A DNA stretch of 64,000 nucleotides from Arthrobacter sp. JZ12 (GTDB taxonomy: Bacteria; Actinomycetota; Actinomycetes; Actinomycetales; Micrococcaceae): the NCBI RefSeq assembly GCF_035189165.1, contig NZ_CP045246.1, positions 1 through 64,000 of the forward strand. The letters run 5' to 3'. Numbering within the stretch: the stretch's first letter is position 1; the number at the start of each line of letters is the position of its first letter. The notes below the pieces were generated by a model that was not told where the DNA came from, searched no databases, and saw only the letters and a list, made by a program, of their open reading frames with translations. A program made the position numbers and the translations under genes. This document shows positions 11,767 to 18,662 of this stretch, piece by piece.

Positions 11767-12603
11767 TCAATGTCGGGGCATTACGGTTCGCGCTGTTCTC
11801 ACGGAATGCACAGCGCGCAGGACCTTCGCCGGGTAATAAATGGACATGAAGATCAGCATCGGGATCTTCAACACCCGCTTGTCGATCTGATGTGCCCGGT
11901 AAGTGCGATCGAAGCGCGTCACGTAGTAGCGGTAGTCCTTGGGCGAGTTTTCGAGTCGCCGGGCAGACATTCCGCTAACCATGGACGGTATGTAGCGGAT
12001 TACCAGGTCCTGCTCGGCGAGATGAAGCGAGATGTCAATGTCCTCGTGCATTTCATCCTTCTCGTCCCGACAGGTGCTGTCACGGATCTGCTCCCAGGCA
12101 GTCCTGCGCAGTGCCATGTTCGATCCGAAGAGGAAGTGGTACTGGTTTCGCGCCAGCTTGAGGACGAACTGACGCATCTTGTCGTCGGCCTTGAGTCCCC
12201 AGCGCCTCATCGGCATGTCGTAGTACACCACAGGTCCCGTCGCTGCGGCTACGGCGGGATCGGAAAACCCCGTCTGCACGGTCTCTACCCAGTCCGGCTC
12301 AAGAACGGAATCTGCGTCGATTCTGCCCAGGACGTCGCCTTCCGCATGGTCGAAACCATAGTTCCTGGTGGGGATCAGCCCCTGCTCCTCATTCTGCTCA
12401 AGCAGACGGATCCGGCTTTCGGGGTACTCAAGCTGTACTAGGCGCACAATCTCGGCTGTGCTGTCAGTAGAGCGATTGTTCACCACGATGATCTCGTGGG
12501 CCGGCATGGACTGGTAGATGGCGGCGATGAGGCACTGGCGAATGACGCCTTCCTCGTTGTAGGCCGGAATCACGATGGACACTGACGGCTTCGCGGGGTG
12601 CAC
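11767..12603 (-). CDS. Family 2 glycosyltransferase
   Basis: A GT-A fold enzyme predicted to transfer a sugar from a nucleotide sugar; the substrate is unknown. Visible motifs are VSIVIPAYNEEGVI at the N-terminus, VVNNRSTDST, and the metal-binding LGRIDADSVLEPDW. There is one weakly hydrophobic C-terminal segment and no multi-pass membrane domain. GTG 12603 gives 278 residues and has TAGATT seven bases upstream, suggesting a leaderless start. A start at 12648 (293 residues) is possible but abuts the T-tract of the upstream gene's terminator and lacks a ribosome binding site. Confidence 0.85.
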   Translation of the reverse strand: MHPAKPSVSIVIPAYNEEGVIRQCLIAAIYQSMPAHEIIVVNNRSTDSTAEIVRLVQLEYPESRIRLLEQNEEQGLIPTRNYGFDHAEGDVLGRIDADSVLEPDWVETVQTGFSDPAVAAATGPVVYYDMPMRRWGLKADDKMRQFVLKLARNQYHFLFGSNMALRRTAWEQIRDSTCRDEKDEMHEDIDISLHLAEQDLVIRYIPSMVSGMSARRLENSPKDYRYYVTRFDRTYRAHQIDKRVLKIPMLIFMSIYYPAKVLRAVHSVRTARTVMPRH

Positions 12604-12649
12604 GGCCGCAAATCTACCACCGGGCGCATTGAGCCCATCTCCGGACACG

Positions 12650-12692
12650 AAAAAAGCGGGAAAGATCCCTCTCCGAAAGGACCTTTCCCGCT
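12650..12692 (-). terminator. Terminator of the minus-strand hypothetical gene
   Basis: AGCGGGAAAG (12655-12664) pairs with CTTTCCCGCT (12683-12692). On the minus strand the stem is followed by six T residues (12655 down to 12650). It lies just downstream of the 260-residue hypothetical gene. Confidence 0.8.
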
Positions 12693-12713
12693 CTTCCGAG
12701 AATGAGCGGTGGG

Positions 12714-13496
12714 CTAGACGGCCGGACCCTTGGGAGCGCCGGCGTCGTCATCAGCCTTCTCTGCCGCCCGGTCAGCCGCCTCCTTGATGTCTGTCACCGC
12801 CTGCTTCGCCTCATCCGTGTGGGCGCCTTCGGAAACAGGACGGGGTTCGACGGGTGCCGGCGTCTTCCAAGGGTCCTCAACCGGCTGCGAAGCACGCCAG
12901 ACGGCGATCCCGCCGGTAATGGCCGCTGCGATGATGCCGATGATGAGCCAGCCCTTGCCGCCCTTGCGGGGCGGAGTGCGCTTCAGGTCCTTTGCCGCGC
13001 GCTGAGCCGCGAGAACCGCAGCCTTCTGGTACTTCTTGACGGCCTTCTTGTCACCGGTCACGCGGGTGACTACTCCCACGACACCCGGCGGGATGGTGGC
13101 TGCGGCTATAGAGCGCGACGCAGAGTCAGCAGCTTCGCTCAATCGGTTCGAAACGGCAGGGATGTACTCGACAACCACCCGGTCGCGCGCCTGGTTGTAG
13201 GCGGGCGTAGCCCGATCGATCGTCTGCTGGATACGAGGCCGGGTCCCTTCGACAACCCTGTCCAGCCCCTCCTGGATGCGCGGAGTCACCGTGGCAATGC
13301 CCGTCTGGAGGGACTGCGATGCGCGGTCCACGCCCTGCTGGATCCTGGGTGCCGTAACTTCGATGCCCCGCTCGATGCGTGGGGCAACCCAGACCCTTGC
13401 GGCATCCACTCGCGGAGCGGCCCAACCCCGTGCCGTGCCGACGCCCATCAAAACGTTGTTTTCGATGGTGCGGACAACGCGTTCGGATTTCTTCAC
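12714..13496 (-). CDS. Hypothetical membrane-associated protein with internal helical repeats
   Basis: I do not recognise the family with confidence. The N-terminal 120 residues are built from imperfect units of about 22 residues around a core of the form xPRIQxGxDRA (APRIQQGVDRA, TPRIQEGLDRV, RPRIQQTIDRA), likely amphipathic helices. A basic stretch (KKAVKKYQKAAVLAAQRAAK) precedes one membrane segment (about 186-206, GWLIIGIIAAAITGGIAVW). The C-terminal tail is charged, Ala/Glu/Asp-rich and probably disordered. It sits divergent from ppiA and has its own terminator. Confidence 0.75.
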   Translation of the reverse strand: MKKSERVVRTIENNVLMGVGTARGWAAPRVDAARVWVAPRIERGIEVTAPRIQQGVDRASQSLQTGIATVTPRIQEGLDRVVEGTRPRIQQTIDRATPAYNQARDRVVVEYIPAVSNRLSEAADSASRSIAAATIPPGVVGVVTRVTGDKKAVKKYQKAAVLAAQRAAKDLKRTPPRKGGKGWLIIGIIAAAITGGIAVWRASQPVEDPWKTPAPVEPRPVSEGAHTDEAKQAVTDIKEAADRAAEKADDDAGAPKGPAV

Positions 13497-13647
13497 AACT
13501 ACCTCCCAGGGATAGTGACGTTTCCTAGTCAGCCTACGTGCTATCGGTATCCCGTGCTATCTGCGGGAAAATTTCACAGGGTTTTCACTGTGCGCGGAAG
13601 CTCCTGGGCCCGGCATGCGAAAAGGCCGTCATGGAAGAATGGGACCC

Positions 13648-14190
13648 ATGACTGCAATCGCTACAGCACACGCAACCATCCACACCAGCCTCGGCGACAT
13701 CAAGGTTGAACTCTACGGAAACCATGCTCCCAAGACCGTGAAGAACTTCATCGGGCTGGCAACCGGAGAAATCACCTGGACGCACCCTCAAACAGGCGAG
13801 GAGACCAACGCTCCCCTCTATAACGGCACCATCTTCCACCGTGTCATTCAGGACTTCATGATCCAGGGCGGCGACCCCCTGGGACAGGGCATCGGTGGCC
13901 CGGGTTACCGGTTCGACGACGAAATCAACCCTGATCTCGACTTCACCACCCCCTACAAGCTGGCCATGGCGAATGCGGGTCTGCAGGGCGGGCGGGGCAC
14001 TAACGGGTCGCAATTCTTCATCACCTCCGTTCCCACCACCTGGCTTCAGGGCAAGCACACCATCTTCGGCGAGGTGAAGGATGAGGAGTCCCGTTCAGTC
14101 GTCGACAAGCTGAACGCCATCCCCACCGACGGCCGCGACCGTCCGCTCGAGGATGTCGTCATCAGCAGCATCACCGTTGAGCAGGTCTAA
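13648..14190 (+). CDS. ppiA: Cyclophilin-type peptidyl-prolyl isomerase
   Basis: It catalyses cis-trans isomerisation of proline bonds in the cytoplasm (no signal peptide). The 180-residue product shows cyclophilin motifs FHRVIQDFMIQGGDP, LAMANAG and GTNGSQFFITS. ATG 13648 matches family length. AAGAAT lies seven bases before it, so a leaderless transcript is possible. It corresponds to the ppiA (Rv0009) position in mycobacteria. The rhomboid gene follows after 6 bases, likely in one operon. Confidence 0.95.
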   Translation: MTAIATAHATIHTSLGDIKVELYGNHAPKTVKNFIGLATGEITWTHPQTGEETNAPLYNGTIFHRVIQDFMIQGGDPLGQGIGGPGYRFDDEINPDLDFTTPYKLAMANAGLQGGRGTNGSQFFITSVPTTWLQGKHTIFGEVKDEESRSVVDKLNAIPTDGRDRPLEDVVISSITVEQV

Positions 14191-14196
14191 CGTCTC

Positions 14197-15063
14197 ATGA
14201 CCTACGGAATTCCGGCGGGCCGGCCGGACCAGGACGTTCCCGTGTGCCCACGCCACTCCGATCGTGTGAGTTACGTGCGGTGCCAGCGCTGCGGCAGGCC
14301 TGCCTGCCCGGAATGCCAGCGTCCGGCCGCCGTCGGGGTTCAATGCGTGGATTGCGTGCGGGAGGCTCAGCGCAGCGCACCTGTGCAAAAGACCGTATTC
14401 GGAGGGGCTGTCCGTCAGGGGCGTCCCGTTGTCACTTTCTCGCTCATCGGTGCTTGCGTGGCGCTTTTCCTGGCCCAAATGACCATCCCCGGCATCACCG
14501 AAATGCTTGCCTATGCCGGGGTCTATACCTCAGGAGTCACAACCCCGGAGCCCTGGCGAATGATCACTGCCGCGTTCCTGCATTCCACGGGTTTCCTTTT
14601 ACACATCGGGTTTAACATGTACGCCCTGTGGATTATCGGGCAGGCTCTGGAGCCGCTTCTTGGCAGATCCCGTTTCCTGGCGCTCTACCTGATTGCGGCT
14701 TTCGCCGGGTCAGTTGCCGTCCTGCTGCTATCCAACCCCCTGCAGCCGGTGGTTGGCGCTTCCGGTGCGGTCTTCGGGCTGTTCGGAGCCATGCTGGTGG
14801 TGCAACGCAGACGAGGTGGAGATGTGCGCCAGCTCGTCGTCCTGATTGCCATCAATACGGTTCTCGGCTTTGTGGTTCCCGGCATTTCGTGGCAGGCGCA
14901 CCTCGGTGGCCTTCTGGCCGGCGGCGCAGCTGCAGCGATCATTGCCTACACCCCGCGGAGCCGGAACCGTTCACTGATTCAGTGGAGCGGCTTGTCGGTC
15001 CTTACTCTGGTCCTCGTGGCGCTGACGTTCGTTGGAGCCGCTCGCGTGACGCAGCTCTTCTAG
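14197..15063 (+). CDS. Rhomboid family intramembrane serine protease with N-terminal zinc-binding domain
   Basis: A multi-pass membrane protease. The N-terminus (about 10-60) is a cysteine-rich B-box-like zinc domain (CPRHSDRVSYVRCQRCGRPAC, then CPEC and CVDC). The rhomboid domain follows with about six membrane helices. It includes HIGFNMYALW, the catalytic serine in GASGAVFGLFGAM and the catalytic histidine in WQAHLGGLLAG. The 288-residue length is typical of the actinobacterial fused form. Substrates are unknown. Confidence 0.92.
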   Translation: MTYGIPAGRPDQDVPVCPRHSDRVSYVRCQRCGRPACPECQRPAAVGVQCVDCVREAQRSAPVQKTVFGGAVRQGRPVVTFSLIGACVALFLAQMTIPGITEMLAYAGVYTSGVTTPEPWRMITAAFLHSTGFLLHIGFNMYALWIIGQALEPLLGRSRFLALYLIAAFAGSVAVLLLSNPLQPVVGASGAVFGLFGAMLVVQRRRGGDVRQLVVLIAINTVLGFVVPGISWQAHLGGLLAGGAAAAIIAYTPRSRNRSLIQWSGLSVLTLVLVALTFVGAARVTQLF

Positions 15064-15236
15064 TTATCAACAGCCCTTATCCACAACGGGGAAAACTTAC
15101 ACACATGTAATTCCACAGGTGTGGAAAAGGAGTTCCGCATTCTTGCGGGAAATCTTGTCTTGCGAGTGGAAGAGTTACACACAGCTGTGGAAAACCCGGT
15201 GCACAACGTGTGTATTAAAAACTCGGGCCACTGGGA
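15064..15236. promoter_or_regulatory. Cluster of DnaA-box-like sites outside oriC
   Basis: This convergent gap between rhomboid and the MFS gene holds one perfect DnaA box, TTATCCACA at 15077-15085, and six sites with a single mismatch. These are TTATCAACA (15064), TTACACACA (15097 and 15175), TGTGGAAAA (15120 and 15186) and TGTGTATTA (15209). Some are paired as inverted repeats, such as TTCCACA-GG-TGTGGAA. No strong terminator hairpin is seen. It resembles a DnaA-binding cluster about 13.5 kb from oriC; its role is inferred. Confidence 0.55.
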
Positions 15237-16502
15237 CTACTGCCGCGGAGCGGGATCCCAGCTCGAAAGCTCGGCGACCTCCCGCACGCCGCGCAGGGAG
15301 AAGAACAGCGGCAGGCCGGATCCAGCGATGATGAATCCGGCAGCGAAGAGAGCGGCACGGGTGCCTGCCGCGTCTCCCAAGAGTCCTCCCAGGAGCGCGC
15401 CGAGCGGAAATGCCCCCATGATCAGGAACCGCATTGTTGCGTTCACTCGCCCAAGCAGATGGTCAGGGCAGAGTTGCTGCCTCAGGCTGACGTTCGAGAC
15501 TGCGTAGACAATCTGTCCGAGTTCGCCGACCGCCAGTCCGGCGAGGAGGAGCAGCACCCACCATCCGGGCTGGGCAAGGGGTGTTAGCAGTGCAAAGGGC
15601 CCGGTTGCCACGAGGGAGAGCCAAATGATGCGGGCAGAGCCGAAGATCCTCGAAAGAAGCGGCGTAAGGGCTGCGCCGCCAAGCGCAGCCAACGACCCGA
15701 GGGCGATCATTATGCCGATCGCAGCGGGTGTGAGTCCCAGCTCCCGTGACATGAAGATGAACGTCACTGCTGACGCAAGGGCGAACGCGAAGTTACCTGC
15801 GGCGCTTGCAATCGCTACTGAGCGGAGAATCCGGTTGTTGAGAACGAAGAACAAGCCATCGCGAATCTGCCGCCACAGGTTCGGCCGCTCCGGTGACCGC
15901 TCGATCTCCGGCTCCGGAGACCTGATGGCCATCAATGAGACAGCAGATACCACGAAAGTAAAAGCCTGAACCAGGAGAACAGCGGCTGCCCCGATGAGTC
16001 CAACCAGCCACCCGCCCAAGCCTGGGCCCACAACCTGCCCGGACGCGCGAATCGTCTCCATCGCGGAGTTGCCGGCAAGCACGCGGTTCTTGCCAATCAC
16101 CGACGGTATATAGCTCTGGTAGCCCACGTCGAAGAACACACGGGCGAACCCGGATAGCAGGGACACAATGACCAGCTGAAAAATAGACAGAACGCCAAGC
16201 ACAGCCGCCGCCGGGATGCTGAGCATCAGGATTGCCCGGATCCAATCACTGGCTATCAGAACCGGGCGCCGGTGCACGCGGTCCAACCATGCGCCCGCGG
16301 GCAGTCCAATCAGTGCGAAGGCCAGGGTGGACGATGCCGCCACTAGCCCAACCTCGAAAGCTGAAGCCTCAAGGGTGAGCACGGCGAGCAGCGGAATCGC
16401 CACTCCGCTCACCTGCGCACCGAGCTGGCTGGTTGTCTGCCCGATCAGGAGCAGGCGGAAGTTCCGTATTCCGAGGAGCGAGGGCTGGGCCATGGCGTCC
16501 AT
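15237..16502 (-). CDS. MFS transporter (EntS/enterobactin-exporter-like group)
   Basis: A 421-residue major facilitator superfamily protein with about 12 hydrophobic helices. The N-terminus (LLGIRNFRLLLIGQTTSQLGAQVSGVAIPLL) and the loop GAWLDRVHRRPVLIASD match the drug/siderophore exporter subgroup. The substrate cannot be told from sequence. Start ATG 16502 (MDAMAQPS) is preferred; the frame is open upstream to 16586. The gene converges on rhomboid and lies downstream of crgA on the same strand. Confidence 0.85.
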   Translation of the reverse strand: MDAMAQPSLLGIRNFRLLLIGQTTSQLGAQVSGVAIPLLAVLTLEASAFEVGLVAASSTLAFALIGLPAGAWLDRVHRRPVLIASDWIRAILMLSIPAAAVLGVLSIFQLVIVSLLSGFARVFFDVGYQSYIPSVIGKNRVLAGNSAMETIRASGQVVGPGLGGWLVGLIGAAAVLLVQAFTFVVSAVSLMAIRSPEPEIERSPERPNLWRQIRDGLFFVLNNRILRSVAIASAAGNFAFALASAVTFIFMSRELGLTPAAIGIMIALGSLAALGGAALTPLLSRIFGSARIIWLSLVATGPFALLTPLAQPGWWVLLLLAGLAVGELGQIVYAVSNVSLRQQLCPDHLLGRVNATMRFLIMGAFPLGALLGGLLGDAAGTRAALFAAGFIIAGSGLPLFFSLRGVREVAELSSWDPAPRQ

Positions 16503-16619
16503 CCTGCCAGCTGTACTTACAGGAAGGCCGCTCACTCGGAACAGTGCTGCTGGAACGCCAATGGGCGCCCTCGGAGAGAGCGCCACTGGCTTATCTTCAG
16601 TTCGGACCTGGCGGCCGGC

Positions 16620-16865
16620 TTACCTCCACCGGGTAGTCATCAGGAATCCGACAATTGCAATTCCGAATCCGATGAGGATGTTCCATGATGCGAGGTCGGG
16701 GATCGGGAACCGGCCCTCGGAGATGTAGTAGACGAGAATCCAGAGCAGTCCCAGGATCATGAGACCGAACATCACCGGCTTGTACCAGACCGGATTGGGT
16801 TTCGGCTCCGAACTGTTGCGCGTCCTCGACTCGACCTGCTTCCTGCGGGACTTCGACTCGGGCAC
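16620..16865 (-). CDS. crgA: Cell division protein CrgA
   Basis: CrgA is a small membrane protein of the actinobacterial divisome that interacts with FtsZ and peptidoglycan enzymes. The 81-residue product has a basic N-terminus (ESKSRRKQVESRTRN) and two membrane helices (about 33-50 and 59-76) separated by the SEGRFPIPDLASW loop typical of the family. GTG 16865 is chosen because an excellent AAGGAGG ribosome binding site stands four bases upstream; the ATG at 16913 would give 97 residues. It is divergent from the sortase gene. Confidence 0.92.
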   Translation of the reverse strand: MPESKSRRKQVESRTRNSSEPKPNPVWYKPVMFGLMILGLLWILVYYISEGRFPIPDLASWNILIGFGIAIVGFLMTTRWR

Positions 16866-17042
16866 GGATCCTCCTTGACGGGCTGGGCTCCCAGCCGCTG
16901 TGTTTGCGGTCATACGGGCTCGGAAAGCGGCGATGACACAGGTTATCCTGAGACAGGACTATCGGCACTGTTCCAGGTGCCAATTCTAGCCAAGAAACGG
17001 ACACGCGAAGCCCGGCAGCATACCGGCAGGCAGGGAGAACGT

Positions 17043-17846
17043 TTGAGCAACCTCGGCGGCAGTGTTGCGGTGGCTCGCCGTGAACGTCCTACTCGGGCTT
17101 CGAGCAGGCGACGTCGTCGTACTCCCCTCCAGATTGTTGCCCAGGTTTTCGGTGAGCTCCTTCTCACCGCGGGAGTAGTGGTTCTACTCTTTGTTGCCTG
17201 GCAGCTTTGGTGGACCAACGTTGAGTCCAACGCAAAGCAGGAAGAGGCTGTGGAGCAGTTTTTCTCAGGTCTGGACAGCGAGCCCGCCCCCGAGGTTGCT
17301 GCCGAAGAACCCCGCGGCTCGGAAGAGGTTCCCGTCCTGGCGTCGCGCGCGGCCGGGGAGACATTTGCCGTCGTCTACGTGCCCCGGTTCGGTGATGACT
17401 ACACGCGCCCTGTCACCAGCGGCGTGAGCACTGCGGTCCTGGACAATCTGGGTCTTGGACACTATCCCGAAACCGCAATGCCCGGTGCTGTTGGGAATTT
17501 CGCCGTTGCCGGGCATCGCCAGACCAACGGAGCGGTGCTGGATAACATCCACACCCTGGTTCCCGGAGACCGCATTTACGTCCAAACCGCTGACGGTTTC
17601 TACACCTACGTCTACCGGAATACGCAGATCGTCCTGCCTACCCAAGTGGACGTGCTAGCACCCGTACCCACGCAACCAGGCGTAGAACCGACCGAACGGA
17701 TACTGACCCTGACTAGCTGCAATCCAATGTTCGGTGACCAGGAGCGAATCATCGCCTACGCGGTGATGGATTCCTTCCAGCATTCGAGCGAAGGACCTCC
17801 GGAGGAGATAGCAGAGCAGGTTGCGCGAGCTGGAGGTACTGCCTGA
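17043..17846 (+). CDS. Class E sortase
   Basis: A membrane-anchored transpeptidase that joins surface proteins to the cell envelope. The 267-residue product has an Arg-rich cytoplasmic N-terminus, one membrane segment (about residues 38-57) and a catalytic domain. Catalytic residues are His in VAGHRQTNG, Cys in LTLTSCNPMFG and Arg in DQERIIAYAV. TTG 17043 is chosen because AGGGAG stands five bases upstream; no ATG lies nearby. No sortase substrate is evident in this window. Its stop overlaps the next small gene (TGATG). Confidence 0.9.
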   Translation: MSNLGGSVAVARRERPTRASSRRRRRTPLQIVAQVFGELLLTAGVVVLLFVAWQLWWTNVESNAKQEEAVEQFFSGLDSEPAPEVAAEEPRGSEEVPVLASRAAGETFAVVYVPRFGDDYTRPVTSGVSTAVLDNLGLGHYPETAMPGAVGNFAVAGHRQTNGAVLDNIHTLVPGDRIYVQTADGFYTYVYRNTQIVLPTQVDVLAPVPTQPGVEPTERILTLTSCNPMFGDQERIIAYAVMDSFQHSSEGPPEEIAEQVARAGGTA

Positions 17847-18007
17847 TGTACGGGCTCATCTTCCGCCTGCTGCCGGGCCCGCTCTGGCTCAGGATCATCT
17901 GGGCCATCCTGCTGGTTTGTGCGGCCCTGGTAGCCCTCGTCACGTGGGTATTTCCCTGGATGGCGCAATTCAGCCCCCTCACCGATTCAACGATTGGCAC
18001 TGAGTAA
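17846..18007 (+). CDS. Small single-pass membrane protein (53 residues)
   Basis: A 53-residue frame whose ATG overlaps the sortase stop. The product has a central hydrophobic helix (about residues 15-38, LRIIWAILLVCAALVALVTWVF) flanked by short polar ends. It lies between the sortase and pabA genes, with its stop one base before the pabA ATG. The tight spacing supports expression as part of the operon. Function is unknown. Confidence 0.75.
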   Translation: MYGLIFRLLPGPLWLRIIWAILLVCAALVALVTWVFPWMAQFSPLTDSTIGTE

Positions 18008-18008
18008 C

Positions 18009-18662
18009 ATGAGCAATCCCACACGCATTCTGGTTGTCGATAACTACGACAGCTTCGTCTACACGCTGGTCGGCTACCTTCAGGAGCTGGGCGCCGAGAC
18101 CACAGTGGTAAGGAACGACGACGTCACGCTGGCCGACGCGATTGCCCTCGCCGAGGCGCGTGACGGCGTTCTCATCTCCCCCGGTCCCGGTGCCCCCGCC
18201 GAAGCAGGCGTGTGCATCGACCTCATCAAGTGGTGTGGCGAGAACGCCAAGCCGATGCTCGGCGTATGCCTTGGACATCAGGCCCTGGCGGAAGCCTACG
18301 GCGGCTCGGTCACCCACGCTCCCGAACTGATGCACGGGAAGACTTCCCTGGTGGAGCATGATTCGACCAACGTTTTCGAGGGCCTGCACTCTCCCCTGAC
18401 CGCCACGCGCTACCACTCCCTTGCTGCCGTCGGGGACGTCCCGGCAGAGCTCCGCGTCACTGCCAGGACGGCCAGCGGCGTGATCATGGGTCTGGAGCAC
18501 CGCACGGCACCGCTCTGCGGCGTGCAGTTCCATCCGGAGTCTGTGCTCACCGAAGGCGGCTACCGGATGCTGGGCAACTGGCTGGAGAAGCTGGGCCTGT
18601 CCGGCGCAGCGGAACGCTCAGCAACGCTTAGCCCGCTGATCCGCCAGCAGTCAGCCTCCTAG
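18009..18662 (+). CDS. pabA: Glutamine amidotransferase, aminodeoxychorismate/anthranilate synthase component II
   Basis: It supplies ammonia from glutamine for p-aminobenzoate (folate) or anthranilate (tryptophan) synthesis. The 217-residue class I amidotransferase has ILVVDNYDSFVYTLV at the N-terminus, the nucleophile Cys in GVCLGHQALAEAYGG, and the His-Glu pair in VQFHPESVLTEGG. No trpE/pabB partner is nearby, so pabA versus trpG cannot be settled; pabA is favoured by the conserved locus. Its end overlaps the convergent pknB gene by 12 bases. Confidence 0.9.
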   Translation: MSNPTRILVVDNYDSFVYTLVGYLQELGAETTVVRNDDVTLADAIALAEARDGVLISPGPGAPAEAGVCIDLIKWCGENAKPMLGVCLGHQALAEAYGGSVTHAPELMHGKTSLVEHDSTNVFEGLHSPLTATRYHSLAAVGDVPAELRVTARTASGVIMGLEHRTAPLCGVQFHPESVLTEGGYRMLGNWLEKLGLSGAAERSATLSPLIRQQSAS

